Below, in pieces: positions 10,612 to 19,456 of a stretch of 52,344 bases of DNA. Both the position numbers and the translations under genes were made by a program. The stretch's first letter is position 1. Each line of letters begins with the position of its first letter. The notes beneath the pieces were generated by a model, which did not search any database, was not told the DNA's origin, and saw only the letters and a list, made by a program, of their open reading frames with translations. Source of the stretch: Mycobacterium sp. (GTDB taxonomy: Bacteria; Actinomycetota; Actinomycetes; Mycobacteriales; Mycobacteriaceae); contig JAKFVT010000016.1 in the NCBI GenBank assembly GCA_021732005.1, positions 1 to 52,344 on the forward strand, given 5' to 3'.

Positions 10612-11448
10612 TCAGCCCGCCAGGGCGTGGCTGTGCTGGAACCGCGGGGCGATCTGGCCACGCACCGCCACCTCGCAGCGGGCCGCCAGCTCCCGCCGAT
10701 CGGAGCCCGGCAGCTCCAGGGACGCCACCTCGACGTCGACGACAGTCACCCGGGTCCGCACCGTGCGGCTCAGCGACTGCCACAGCGAGTCGTCTCCGAC
10801 GAACGCCGTCACCGTCGACGGTCGCCCGTCGCGGTGGTGGTAGGTCAGCCGCAGCGGCTGCACCGGCCGACCGGAGTCGACGGCGGCCTGGAACATCGCC
10901 GGACGGAACTGGCCGTAGGCCAGGCCGCACCAGGTGGTGCCTTCCGGGAACGCGACGACGGTCTGCCCGTTGCGCAGCCGCTCGGCCACCGTCGCGACCA
11001 CCTGCGGCAGCCGGCGCAGGCTGGCGCGGTCGATCGGGATGACCTTCATGATCCGCGCCGCCAGGCCGACGGCAGGCCAGTCGATGAGGTCCGCGCGCGC
11101 GACGAACGCCCCCGGCAGCACTGAACCGATGACGAAGGTGTCCACCCAGGAGACGTGGCCGCTGACCACCAGCACACCGCGCAGGTTACGAATCGGCCCG
11201 CCCGACACAGTGATTCGCACACCGAGGCAACGCAGGAAGGTCCGGCAGTACAGCCGTTGGACACGACCGCGCCCCGGCAACGGCACCGCCAGTAGCGGCA
11301 CCACCATCAGCAGCATCAGGGCCGCCCCGATGCGGTAGGTCGCCCGCACCGCTGCGACCAACCGCCGCGACGGCGGGGCAGCGCCGGCGCGCACACAGCT
11401 GCTGTCACACAACGCGCGCGGCAGCCACGCGTGCTCGGTCACCGTCAT
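10612..11448 (-). CDS. PlsC/OlsA-like 1-acyl-sn-glycerol-3-phosphate acyltransferase family protein
   Basis: A 278-residue membrane-associated acyltransferase (Rv3026c position). Residues 38-58 form a hydrophobic anchor. The family's catalytic H-x4-D block is [10 protein letters not shown] (about residues 96-105), and block III is [10 protein letters not shown] (about 163-172). The last 40 residues are basic. The start codon ATG at 11448 overlaps the stop of the upstream GNAT gene as ATGA, so the two are translationally coupled. In other bacteria a GNAT N-acyltransferase (OlsB) followed by a PlsC-type O-acyltransferase (OlsA) makes ornithine lipid. The same two-step acylation of an amino acid is therefore a reasonable inference here, but the acceptor is not shown by the sequence. 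Confidence 0.8.
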   Translation of the reverse strand: MTVTEHAWLPRALCDSSCVRAGAAPPSRRLVAAVRATYRIGAALMLLMVVPLLAVPLPGRGRVQRLYCRTFLRCLGVRITVSGGPIRNLRGVLVVSGHVSWVDTFVIGSVLPGAFVARADLIDWPAVGLAARIMKVIPIDRASLRRLPQVVATVAERLRNGQTVVAFPEGTTWCGLAYGQFRPAMFQAAVDSGRPVQPLRLTYHHRDGRPSTVTAFVGDDSLWQSLSRTVRTRVTVVDVEVASLELPGSDRRELAARCEVAVRGQIAPRFQHSHALAG

Positions 11449-12293
11449 GCCATCCCCCCGCCTCCGTCGGCCATCTCGCTGGCCGCCGACACTGACCTCA
11501 GCCTGGTCAGGTAGCGCGTATCGGCCTGCCGCTTGTCCAGCAGGGCCGGGAAGTCGCCGACGCCGAACTCGGGGTCGTGGGCAGGTTCACCGCAGACCCG
11601 GGCGCCCAGACGTAGGTAGCCGCGCATCAGCGGCGGGATGGTCGGCCGGGCCGGCGGTGCGATGTCGTCGAGACCCTTACCGCCCAGCACGACAGGCCGA
11701 TAGGGGTACACCGTGTGTTCGGCTGCGGCGGCGTGGCGGCGCAGCACGAAATCGCGCACCCCGCGAACCTGGCTGCCCGGGGCACCCGCTGGATCTTTCG
11801 GGTGCGTCGGCACCGAGACACACCCGGTGACGTAGTCGTATCCGCAGCGGTCCAGATAGGCCAGGATGCCGGCCCACATGAGCAGCACCACAGCGCCGTT
11901 TCGGTGGTCGGCGCGCACCACCGCGCGGCCCATCTCCACGAGCGACGGCCGCAGCGCGTCGAGCGCACTGACATCGAATTCAGTTGCGGTGTAGAGACTT
12001 CCGGCGGCGATCGCACCGGGGGGCGGGAGCATGCGGTAGCAGCCGACGACCTCTCCGGAGATGTCTTCGCGCACCAGGAGGTGGTCGCAGAATTCGTCGA
12101 ACCGGTCGGCGTCACGGCCGTCGCCGTCGGCGGCCAGTGTGTAACCGGGTTCGGTGGTGAAGACCTGATACCGCAGCCGCTGGGCCGCGTCGATCAGGCT
12201 GGGGTCGGTGGACAGCAGTAGTGAGTAACGCGGGCCGCGCAGCGCGGCGGATTCGTTCTGGTCGGGGGCTATGAGTACGGATGCAGTGCTCAT
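11445..12293 (-). CDS. GNAT-fold N-acyltransferase, OlsB-like (Rv3027c type)
   Basis: A 282-residue cytoplasmic protein of the OlsB/hemolysin-like GNAT group. Conserved features are AAQRLRYQVFTTEPGY, the acid-rich DRFDEFCDHLLV, the strand VVGCYRMLPP, and the core VEMGRAVVRADHRNG, which binds the acyl donor in this family. OlsB enzymes transfer a 3-hydroxyacyl group from acyl carrier protein to ornithine. The gene is the first of a two-gene unit with the PlsC-like gene. The upstream region has a GAACGG-N8-CCGTTC inverted repeat at 12298-12317 that could be an operator. The substrate remains inferred. Confidence 0.75.
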   Translation of the reverse strand: MSTASVLIAPDQNESAALRGPRYSLLLSTDPSLIDAAQRLRYQVFTTEPGYTLAADGDGRDADRFDEFCDHLLVREDISGEVVGCYRMLPPPGAIAAGSLYTATEFDVSALDALRPSLVEMGRAVVRADHRNGAVVLLMWAGILAYLDRCGYDYVTGCVSVPTHPKDPAGAPGSQVRGVRDFVLRRHAAAAEHTVYPYRPVVLGGKGLDDIAPPARPTIPPLMRGYLRLGARVCGEPAHDPEFGVGDFPALLDKRQADTRYLTRLRSVSAASEMADGGGGMA

Positions 12294-12372
12294 ACCTGAA
12301 CGGTTGCTGAGCCGTTCGGCGGGATGTCAACGCCAGCGTGACGTGTTCGTGCACTCTCGATGACCAACAAAA

Positions 12373-12415
12373 GCGACGGCCCCCGAACGCCTTGCGGGCG
12401 CGCGGGGGCCGTTGC
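12373..12415 (-). terminator. Rho-independent terminator after etfA
   Basis: A 13-bp stem (12373-12385 against 12403-12415, one mismatch) with core CGGCCCCCG closes a 17-base loop that itself can pair. Read on the minus strand, the stem is followed by CTTTTGTT, a U-rich run. It begins 18 bases downstream of the etfA stop codon, so it should end the etfB-etfA transcript. Confidence 0.8.
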
Positions 12416-12433
12416 CTTGTCTGTTGCTGCGAG

Positions 12434-13390
12434 TTAACCCTTGCGGGACTTGACCGCGTCGGTCAGCTGCGGCGTGACGTTGAACAGGTCACCGACGATG
12501 CCGTAATCGGCGATCTCGAAGATCGGTGCTTCCTCGTCCTTGTTCACCGCGATGATCGTCTTGGACGTCTGCATGCCCGCGCGGTGCTGGATCGCCCCGG
12601 AGATGCCCAGCGCGATGTACAGCTGCGGCGAGACGGTCTTGCCGGTCTGGCCCACCTGGAACTGGCCCGGGTAGTAGCCGGAGTCGACGGCGGCACGCGA
12701 CGCACCGACGGCGCCACCCAGCGAGTCGGCCAGGTCCTCGACCACCGAGAACTTGTCGGCACTGCCGACACCACGGCCACCGGAGACCACAACGCTGGCC
12801 TCGGTGAGCTCCGGGCGGTCGCCGGCCACGGCGGGCTCGCGCTTGGTGATCTTGGTGGCGGTCTCGGCCTGTGCGGGCACCTCGACGGTCACCTGCTCGC
12901 CGGCACCGGCTTCGGGCGCGGCGTCGACGGCACCCGGACGCAGTGTGATCACCGGGGCGTCACCGTTGGCCTGGGCCTCGACGGTGAAGGCGCCACCGAA
13001 GATCGAGTGGATGGCCTTGCCACCCTCCTTGACCTCGACGACGTCGGACAGCACACCGGCACCGGTCCGTGCGGCCAGCCGGCCCCCGATCTCCTTGCCG
13101 TCGGCGTTGGCGGCCAGCAGCACGGCGGCCGGTGTGGCCGACTCCACCAGCGACGCCAGAACGTCGACGAACGGGGTGATCAGGTAGCCCGCGGCATCGT
13201 CCGACTCGGCGACGTAGATCTTGGCCGCGCCGGCGGCCTTGAGATCGTCGACGAGCGGCGCGGCGGTGCCGGGGGCACCGATCACGACGGCCGACGGCTC
13301 GCCCAGGGCACGGGCGGCGGTGATGAGCTCGGCGGTGACTTTCTTCACCGCACCTTCGGCGTGCTCGACGAGCACAAGTACTTCAGCCAT
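12434..13390 (-). CDS. etfA: electron transfer flavoprotein alpha subunit EtfA (FixB)
   Basis: A 318-residue subunit of the FAD- and AMP-containing electron carrier that takes electrons from acyl-CoA dehydrogenases and passes them to the membrane quinone pool. The C-terminal FAD-binding domain is clear: [42 protein letters not shown], and [21 protein letters not shown]. The ATG at 13390 starts [13 protein letters not shown]. It lies 42 bp downstream of etfB in the same operon and is followed by a strong terminator. The order fixA-fixB matches Rv3029c-Rv3028c. Confidence 0.96.
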   Translation of the reverse strand: MAEVLVLVEHAEGAVKKVTAELITAARALGEPSAVVIGAPGTAAPLVDDLKAAGAAKIYVAESDDAAGYLITPFVDVLASLVESATPAAVLLAANADGKEIGGRLAARTGAGVLSDVVEVKEGGKAIHSIFGGAFTVEAQANGDAPVITLRPGAVDAAPEAGAGEQVTVEVPAQAETATKITKREPAVAGDRPELTEASVVVSGGRGVGSADKFSVVEDLADSLGGAVGASRAAVDSGYYPGQFQVGQTGKTVSPQLYIALGISGAIQHRAGMQTSKTIIAVNKDEEAPIFEIADYGIVGDLFNVTPQLTDAVKSRKG

Positions 13391-13432
13391 AGCTGTTCAG
13401 CCTCTTTGTCTTTCGAATGGTCCGGGAAGGAG

Positions 13433-14227
13433 CTAGATGATTTTCTGGGCGACCAGGTACTGGGCGATCTTGCTGCCGCCGTCGCCTTCGTCGGTGATCT
13501 TCTCGCCTGCGGTCTTCGGCGGCTTCGGCGTGGACGACAGCACCGAAGTGCCGGCGTTGGCCAGGCCGACCTCGTCGCCCTCGACGCCGATCTCGGCCAG
13601 CGTCAGGGTGGTCACTTCCTTCTTCTTCGCGGCCATGATGCCCTTGAAGGACGGGAAGCGCGGCTCGTTGATCTTCTCGGTGACGCTGATGACCGCGGGC
13701 AGTGAGGCCTCGAGGGTGAACACGCCGTCGTCGGTCTCGCGCTCGCCGGTGATCTTGCCGCCCTCAACGGTCACCTTGCGCAGGTGCGTCAGCTGGGGCA
13801 GGCCGAGGTACTCGGCGATGATGGCCGGGACCGCACCGCCGGTGCCGTCGGTGGCCTCGTTACCGGCGATGACCAGCTCGGTGCCTTCGATGGCGCCCAG
13901 CGCGCGGGCCAGGGCCCAGCCGGTCTGCACCATGTCGGAGCCGTGCAGGCCGTCGTCGAGCAGGTGCACGGCCTTGTCGGCACCCATCGACAGCGCCTTG
14001 CGGATCGCCTCGGTGGCGCGCTCGGGGCCGGCGGTCAGCACCGTGACGGTGCCCGCGGCGTCGCCTTCGCGCTCCTTGATCAGCAGCGCCTCTTCAACGG
14101 CACGCTCATTGATCTCGTCCAGCACGGCATCGGCAGCGTCGCGATCGAGCGTGTAGTCACCGTCGGACAACTTGCGCTCGGACCACGTGTCTGGGACCTG
14201 TTTGATCAGGACCACGATGTTCGTCAT
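13433..14227 (-). CDS. etfB: electron transfer flavoprotein beta subunit EtfB (FixA)
   Basis: A 264-residue beta subunit that binds AMP and forms the heterodimer with EtfA. It begins MTNIVVLIKQVPDTW. It carries the adenine-nucleotide segment VIAGNEATDGTGGAVPAIIAEYLGLPQ and the recognition-loop region EPRFPSFKGIMAAKKK, which docks on acyl-CoA dehydrogenases. The ATG at 14227 follows an AGGAGG 13 bases upstream, somewhat far. A frame opening at 14302 is rejected because the added residues are not family-like. The promoter region is shared with the divergent MGLP operon and holds a GTTACC-N4-GGTAAC palindrome. Confidence 0.95.
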   Translation of the reverse strand: MTNIVVLIKQVPDTWSERKLSDGDYTLDRDAADAVLDEINERAVEEALLIKEREGDAAGTVTVLTAGPERATEAIRKALSMGADKAVHLLDDGLHGSDMVQTGWALARALGAIEGTELVIAGNEATDGTGGAVPAIIAEYLGLPQLTHLRKVTVEGGKITGERETDDGVFTLEASLPAVISVTEKINEPRFPSFKGIMAAKKKEVTTLTLAEIGVEGDEVGLANAGTSVLSSTPKPPKTAGEKITDEGDGGSKIAQYLVAQKII

Positions 14228-14309
14228 GAGTCTTCTACGTCCTCCTGGCAGGCGTCCTGCGGCCAGAAAAGGACGCAAGACTTTTTGGTCATTCCGCAAC
14301 ACACATCAT

Positions 14310-14325
14310 GTTACCGATGGGTAAC
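14310..14325. promoter_or_regulatory. operator-like palindrome GTTACC-N4-GGTAAC between etfBA and the MGLP operon
   Basis: The perfect 6-bp inverted repeat GTTACC-GATG-GGTAAC lies in the 205-bp divergent intergenic region, 83 bp upstream of etfB and 107 bp upstream of the methyltransferase start. Its 10-mer TACCGATGGG (14312-14321) recurs in inverted orientation at 14378-14387. The size and symmetry suit a TetR- or GntR-type repressor. The protein that binds is unknown. Confidence 0.45.
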
Positions 14326-14432
14326 TTAGAGTGGTTCGCACGATCACCATAGCTGGTCGAAGTTCGTGTATTAGCAGCCCATCGGTACCGAGCAGTTCGC
14401 GAACCGCCAACTTCGGGTTAGCCTGCCTTGCA

Positions 14433-15212
14433 ATGAGCGCATTCGTGACTGACGCAGGTGACAGCGGTTTGCCGCTGACCGGCGAGCGGACCATCCCCGG
14501 GCTGGCGGAAGAGAACTACTGGTTTCGCCGCCACGAGGTGGTCTATCGCCGTCTGCTCGACATTTGCGCAGGTCGCGACGTGCTGGAAGCAGGCTGCGGC
14601 GAGGGCTACGGCGCCGACCTGATCGCCTCGGTCGCGCGCCGGGTGGTGGCCGTGGACTACGACGCGGCGACGGTGGCACACGTGGCGGCGCGCTACCCCC
14701 GGGTCGAAGTCCTCGAAGGCAACCTGGCGGCCTTGCCGCTGCCCGACGCTTCAGTTGACGTTGTGGTGAACTTCCAGGTCATCGAGCACTTGTGGGATCA
14801 GCCACAGTTCGTGGCCGAATGCGCACGAGTGCTGCGGCCCGGCGGACTGCTGCTGATGTCGACGCCGAACCGCATCACCTTCTCCCCCGGGCTGGACACC
14901 CCGGTCAACCCGTTCCACACCCGCGAACTCAACGCCGCCGAACTGACCGAGCTGCTGACCGGCGGCGGCCAGTTCGAGATGCGCTCGATGAGCGGGGTTT
15001 TTCACGGGCCGGGCCTGGCCGCGATGGACGAACGCCACGGCGGCTCGATCATCGACGCCCAGATCGAGCGGGCATTGGCCGACGCCCCCTGGTCCGACGA
15101 CCTGCTCGCCGATGTCGCTGCCGTGCGCTGCGAGGACTTCGACATGCTCGATGCAGGCCAACGCAACATCGACGACAGCCTCGACCTCGTGGCAATCGTG
15201 GTGCGCGTATGA
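14433..15212 (+). CDS. SAM-dependent methyltransferase of the MGLP cluster (Rv3030 type)
   Basis: A 259-residue class I methyltransferase. Motif I is VLEAGCGEGYGADLI (about residues 49-63), followed by the acidic end of strand 2 in VVAVDYD, motif II around DASVDVVVNFQVIEH and motif III at LRPGGLLLMSTPN. It heads a three-gene operon with a GH57 enzyme and a GT4 glucosyltransferase, the set placed in methylglucose lipopolysaccharide synthesis in mycobacteria. It is therefore likely to O-methylate glucose units, though no sugar specificity can be read from the sequence. The ATG at 14433 is preferred to an in-frame ATG at 14331, which lies in the promoter region. Its stop overlaps the GH57 start as ATGA. 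Confidence 0.85.
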   Translation: MSAFVTDAGDSGLPLTGERTIPGLAEENYWFRRHEVVYRRLLDICAGRDVLEAGCGEGYGADLIASVARRVVAVDYDAATVAHVAARYPRVEVLEGNLAALPLPDASVDVVVNFQVIEHLWDQPQFVAECARVLRPGGLLLMSTPNRITFSPGLDTPVNPFHTRELNAAELTELLTGGGQFEMRSMSGVFHGPGLAAMDERHGGSIIDAQIERALADAPWSDDLLADVAAVRCEDFDMLDAGQRNIDDSLDLVAIVVRV

Positions 15213-16810
15213 CCGGATCGATTCCCGGGTCGCTGCGCTCCTGCCCGCCGGCCAACGCCGAGCAGGTCCCCGGCCAGTTCACCCTCGTCCTGCACACCCA
15301 CCTCCCCTGGCTGGCCCACCACGGCCGCTGGCCGGTCGGCGAGGAATGGCTCTACCAATCCTGGGCGGCGGCCTACCTCCCGCTGATGCGGGTGCTGCGG
15401 ACGCTGGCCGCCGAAGACCGCCGCGGCGTGATCACCCTGGGCATGACACCGGTGGTCACCGCGCAACTCGATGACCCCTACTGCCTGGACGGTATGCACC
15501 GGTGGCTGGCCAACTGGCAGCTGCGGGCACTCGAGGCGGCCACCCTGCGCACCCCGACCGGTGCCGGAGCCGGCACCGCGACGACTCCGGAAGCATTGCG
15601 CGAGTTCGGTATTCGCGAGTACGACGAAGCGGGGCAGGCCCTCGACGAGTTCAGCACGCTGTGGCGGCACGGCGCCAGCCCGCTGCTGCGCCAGCTGATC
15701 GACGCGGGCACCGTCGAGCTGCTGGGCGGCCCGCTGGCTCACCCGTTCCAGCCACTGCTCAATCCGCGCCTGCGCGAATTCGCGCTACGCGAGGGCCTGG
15801 CCGATGCCGGCCAGCGCTTCGCACATACGCCCAAAGGCATCTGGGCACCCGAATGTGCTTACGCCCCAGGCATGGAACATGACTACGCCGCCGCCGGAGT
15901 CGGACACTTCATGGTCGACGGACCGTCGCTACACGGTGACACCACGCTGGGCCGGCCGGTCGGAACGACCGATGTGGTGGCATTCGGCCGCGATCTCCAG
16001 GTCAGTTACCGGGTGTGGTCGCCGAAGTCGGGCTACCCCGGCCACGCCGCGTACCGCGACTTCCACACCTACGACCATCTGACCGGGCTCAAGCCCGCCC
16101 GGGTCACCGGCCGCAACGTGGACTCGGATGCCAAGGCGCCCTACGACCCGCAGCGCGCCGACAACGCCATCGACACCCATGTCGCCGACTTCGTCGGCGT
16201 CGTCCGGCAGCGGTTGATCTCGGAGTCGCAGCGCATCGGCCGTCCCGCACACGTGGTGGCCGCCTTCGACACCGAGCTGTTCGGGCACTGGTGGTACGAG
16301 GGTCCGATCTGGCTCGAGCGGTTGCTGCGTGCACTGCCGGAGGCCGGCGTTCGGGTGGGCACACTCAGCGACGCACTGTCCGCCGGATTTGTCGGCGCAC
16401 CCGTCGAATTGCCGCCCAGCTCTTGGGGATCCGGCAAGGACTGGCAGGTCTGGGCCGGCGAGCAGGTGGCCGACATCGTCGCGCTCAACACCGAGGTTGT
16501 CGACACCGCCCTGACGACCGTCGACAAAGCGCTCGCACACCGCGGGGCCGCCCCCAGCCGGGATGTCGTCGCCGATCAGATCCTGCGCGAGACGCTGCTG
16601 ACGGTGTCCAGCGACTGGCCGTTCATGGTCAGCAAGGATTCCGCGGCCGACTACGCGCGCTACCGCGCACACCTGCATGCCCATGCCGCCCGGGAGATCT
16701 CCGATGCGCTGGCGTCGGGACGCCGCGACGCCGCCGAACGGCTGGCCGCGGGCTGGAACCGGGCCGACGGATTGTTCGGCGCACTCGACGCCCGGCGGCT
16801 GCCCCGATGA
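15209..16810 (+). CDS. GH57 family alpha-glucan branching enzyme-like protein (Rv3031 type)
   Basis: A 533-residue cytoplasmic glycoside hydrolase family 57 protein. Motif 1 is HTHLPW (residues 29-34). The nucleophile Glu is E215 in GIWAPECAYAPG, and the acid/base Asp is D354 in AAFDTELFGHWWYEG. The C-terminal helical domain ends with SSDWPFMVSKDSAADYA, a GH57 branching-enzyme feature. Its relatives form alpha-1,6 branches in alpha-1,4-glucan, and in mycobacteria the gene is tied to MGLP assembly. Translation is coupled on both sides: its ATG overlaps the methyltransferase stop and its TGA overlaps the GT4 start, each as ATGA. Frames opening further upstream are not used. Confidence 0.9.
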   Translation: MTGSIPGSLRSCPPANAEQVPGQFTLVLHTHLPWLAHHGRWPVGEEWLYQSWAAAYLPLMRVLRTLAAEDRRGVITLGMTPVVTAQLDDPYCLDGMHRWLANWQLRALEAATLRTPTGAGAGTATTPEALREFGIREYDEAGQALDEFSTLWRHGASPLLRQLIDAGTVELLGGPLAHPFQPLLNPRLREFALREGLADAGQRFAHTPKGIWAPECAYAPGMEHDYAAAGVGHFMVDGPSLHGDTTLGRPVGTTDVVAFGRDLQVSYRVWSPKSGYPGHAAYRDFHTYDHLTGLKPARVTGRNVDSDAKAPYDPQRADNAIDTHVADFVGVVRQRLISESQRIGRPAHVVAAFDTELFGHWWYEGPIWLERLLRALPEAGVRVGTLSDALSAGFVGAPVELPPSSWGSGKDWQVWAGEQVADIVALNTEVVDTALTTVDKALAHRGAAPSRDVVADQILRETLLTVSSDWPFMVSKDSAADYARYRAHLHAHAAREISDALASGRRDAAERLAAGWNRADGLFGALDARRLPR

Positions 16811-18039
16811 AAATCCTGATGGTGTCGTGGGAATACCCGCCGGTGATCATCGGCGGGCTGGGGCGTCACGTCTACCAGCTGGCGACCGCGCTGGCCGCCG
16901 ACGGTCACGACGTCGTGGTGCTCTCCCGGCGTCCGTCGGGCACCGATCCCAGCACGCACCCGACCACCGACGAGGTGCACGAGGGTGTGCGGGTGATCGC
17001 CGCCGCGCAGGACCCGCACGAATTCGACTTCGGCCGCGACATGATGGCGTGGACGATGGCCATGGGACACGCCATGATCCGCGCCGGGCTGACCTTGCAG
17101 GCCAAGGGCTGGCAGCCCGACATCGTGCACGCCCACGACTGGCTGGTCGCCCATCCGGCCATCGCCCTGGCTGAATTCTTCGACGTGCCCATGGTTTCCA
17201 CCGTGCACGCCACCGAGGCCGGGCGGCATTCCGGCTGGGTGTCCGGCCAGATCAGCCGCCAGGTGCACGCCGTCGAATCCTGGTTTGTCCGGGAGTCCGA
17301 TTCGCTGATCGCCTGCTCGGCATCCATGGCCGACGAGATCGCCGAGCTGTTCGGCCCGGACCTGGCCGAAATCGTCGTGATCCGCAACGGAATCGATTCC
17401 AGCCGTTGGGCCTTCGCGTCTCGCCAAGCCTCCTCGGGTCCGCCGGAGCTGTTGTACATCGGCCGGCTCGAGTACGAGAAGGGTGTGCACGACGCGATCG
17501 CGGCGTTGCCGCGCATCCGGCGTACCCATCCGGGAACGACGTTGACGATCGCCGGTGACGGCACCCAGCAGGACTGGCTGGTGGAGGTGGCCCGAAAGCA
17601 CAAGGTACTCAAGGCCGTTCACTTCGCCGGCCGGGTCGACCACGACGAGTTGCTGCGCCTGTTGCACCGCGCCGACGCCGCGGTACTGCCCAGCCACTAC
17701 GAGCCGTTCGGCATCGCCGCGCTCGAGGCGGCCGCGGCGGGCATCCCGCTGGTCACCTCCACTGCCGGCGGTCTCGGCGAAGCCGTCATCGACGGCGAGA
17801 CCGGGGTGTCCTTCCCACCGCGCGACGTCACCGCGCTGGCCGCGGCCGTGCGTCGCGTTCTCGATGATCCTGTCGCCGCGCAGCAGCGAGCCATCGCCGC
17901 GCGGGACCGGTTGACCTCCGATTTCGACTGGCACACCGTGGCTGCCGAGACCGCTCAGGTGTACCTGGCCGCCAAGCGCCACGAACGCGATCCCCTGCCG
18001 CGGCGGCCGATCGTCGAACACGCCCTGCCGGGGCGCTGA
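16807..18039 (+). CDS. GT4 family alpha-1,4-glucosyltransferase (Rv3032 type)
   Basis: A 410-residue GT-B glycosyltransferase. The N terminus MKILMVSWEYPPVIIGGLGRH holds the donor-domain start and the glycine-rich acceptor loop. The C-terminal nucleotide-sugar site includes LLYIGRLEYEKGV, TLTIAGDG and the E-x7-E motif with E299 and E307 in YEPFGIAALEAAAAG. Family members elongate alpha-1,4-glucan, and the M. tuberculosis counterpart acts in MGLP and capsular glucan synthesis. It is the last gene of the ATGA-coupled methyltransferase-GH57-GT4 operon. A frame opening at 16015 inside GH57 is an out-of-frame extension and is ignored. Confidence 0.92.
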   Translation: MKILMVSWEYPPVIIGGLGRHVYQLATALAADGHDVVVLSRRPSGTDPSTHPTTDEVHEGVRVIAAAQDPHEFDFGRDMMAWTMAMGHAMIRAGLTLQAKGWQPDIVHAHDWLVAHPAIALAEFFDVPMVSTVHATEAGRHSGWVSGQISRQVHAVESWFVRESDSLIACSASMADEIAELFGPDLAEIVVIRNGIDSSRWAFASRQASSGPPELLYIGRLEYEKGVHDAIAALPRIRRTHPGTTLTIAGDGTQQDWLVEVARKHKVLKAVHFAGRVDHDELLRLLHRADAAVLPSHYEPFGIAALEAAAAGIPLVTSTAGGLGEAVIDGETGVSFPPRDVTALAAAVRRVLDDPVAAQQRAIAARDRLTSDFDWHTVAAETAQVYLAAKRHERDPLPRRPIVEHALPGR

Positions 18040-18082
18040 TAGTTCGACGGGCATCGAATCATTCCGCACCTAGCGTGCGGAT

Positions 18083-19456
18083 ATGCCCGCTCAGCGCTCC
18101 TCGACCCTGACCCTGGTCGCCGCCTACCTCGGGCTGGTGCTGGGCCTCATCGACAGCAACGCGGTCAATATGGCGCTGCCCGCGATCAGCGCCGACCTCG
18201 GTGGCGGCCTGACCGCCGCGCAGTGGACCGTCGACGCCTACAACCTGACGTTCGCCGCATTGTTGCTCGGCGCGGGCGCTTTCGGTGACGCGGTGGGCCG
18301 TCGTCGGGTGCTGCGACTCGGCGTCATCGCGTTCGTGGCCGCGTCGCTGTGCTGCGCGCTCGCTCCGTCGCTGACGGTGCTGCTGGCCGGTCGTGCGGTA
18401 CAGGGGCTGGCGGCCGCGTTCATGCTGCCGCAGGGGCTGGCGATCGCGGCGGCCGCCTTTCCCGACGCCGCGGGCCGGACCCGCGCCACCGCGGCGTGGG
18501 CGATCGCGGCGGCATCCTCGACGGCATTGGGTCCGATCGTCGGCGGTGTCCTCACCCAATCGGCAGGCTGGCGGTCGATCTTCTGGCTCAACGTTCCCGT
18601 CGGCGTCGTCGCCTTCGCGATGACCTACCGGTATGTGCCGGAATCGTCGGATCCGCGGCACTCCCGTCTCGACCTCGGCAGCCAGGCGCTCACCGCCATC
18701 GGGCTGGCGGCGCTGACGTTGGCGCTGGTGCAGGGCCGTCACCTCGGTGCGGTACCCACGGCGGGGCTCGCCGTGGTCGCCGTCGCCTGCCTCGCAGGAT
18801 TCGTCCTGCGGCAGCGGCGCATCGCCCGTCCCATGATCCCGCCGGAACTGCTGCGCCGGCGACCGACGGCCGTCGGCCTGGCCGCCACGTTCGCGATGAC
18901 GTTCGGCACCTACGGCCTGGTGCTGATCAACAGCATCGCCTTCCAGCAGCAGCGCGGCGCTGGTCCGCTGGCCACGGCGCTGCAGTTCCTTCCGATGCCG
19001 CTGACCTATCTCGCCCTGATCCCGGTGGTCACCGTGGGGGCCCGACGAACTGGCGCCCGAATCGCGATCACCGCCGGCCTGGCGACGCTGGCCGGCGCGC
19101 AGCTGCTGTACGGCCTGGCCGGGCCGACCGCACCGATCTGGCTGATCGAGACGGCCCTGGTGTTGACGGGCGCGGGCCTGGCCATCACCACCGGTCCCGC
19201 GGTGAGCATGGCACTCGCAGCGGTGCCGGCGGAGCGGACCGGTTTGGGGTCGGGGTTGGTGAACCTGTCGCGCCTGACCGGCATCACGGTCGGCACAGCG
19301 GCGCTGGGCACCCTGTTCGGCTCCGGCGGCGGGGTGATTGCCGCGACGGTCGTCGGTGCGGCGGTCCAGCTGATCGCCGCGCTGGTGTCGGTGCGGTGGG
19401 GTAAGCCGGAGGAAGTGGTCATGTCCCGTGCGCAGAAGGAGGCCAGTCATGCGTGA
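18083..19456 (+). CDS. MFS drug/proton antiporter, DHA2 (14-TM) type
   Basis: A 457-residue inner-membrane transporter. The first helix has the DHA2 signature around LGLIDSNAVNMALPAISADLG. The loop 2-3 motif A is FGDAVGRRRVLRLG, and the fifth-helix antiporter motif C is near STALGPIVGGVLTQSAGWR. The region beyond residue 200 fits the two extra helices of the 14-helix group. Such pumps export antibiotics, dyes or lipids. It shares an 8-bp overlap with the following winged-helix regulator, so that regulator probably controls it. The pair is inserted between the MGLP glucosyltransferase and acyltransferase genes and is absent there in M. tuberculosis. Confidence 0.88.
   Translation: MPAQRSSTLTLVAAYLGLVLGLIDSNAVNMALPAISADLGGGLTAAQWTVDAYNLTFAALLLGAGAFGDAVGRRRVLRLGVIAFVAASLCCALAPSLTVLLAGRAVQGLAAAFMLPQGLAIAAAAFPDAAGRTRATAAWAIAAASSTALGPIVGGVLTQSAGWRSIFWLNVPVGVVAFAMTYRYVPESSDPRHSRLDLGSQALTAIGLAALTLALVQGRHLGAVPTAGLAVVAVACLAGFVLRQRRIARPMIPPELLRRRPTAVGLAATFAMTFGTYGLVLINSIAFQQQRGAGPLATALQFLPMPLTYLALIPVVTVGARRTGARIAITAGLATLAGAQLLYGLAGPTAPIWLIETALVLTGAGLAITTGPAVSMALAAVPAERTGLGSGLVNLSRLTGITVGTAALGTLFGSGGGVIAATVVGAAVQLIAALVSVRWGKPEEVVMSRAQKEASHA

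Noticed and set aside
9405..11042. A 545-codon plus-strand frame opposite iscS
   Set aside because: It is a shadow of iscS and the acyltransferase. It has no recognised motif and crosses the intergenic repeat.
12338..13705. A 455-codon plus-strand frame opposite etfA/etfB
   Set aside because: Antisense to the flavoprotein genes, low-complexity Gly/Asp/Arg composition, and it begins inside a terminator.
16015..16806. Upstream extension of the GT4 reading frame into GH57
   Set aside because: The extra 264 codons are out of frame with GH57 and are Arg/Pro-rich. The ATG at 16807 with the ATGA overlap fits all homologues.
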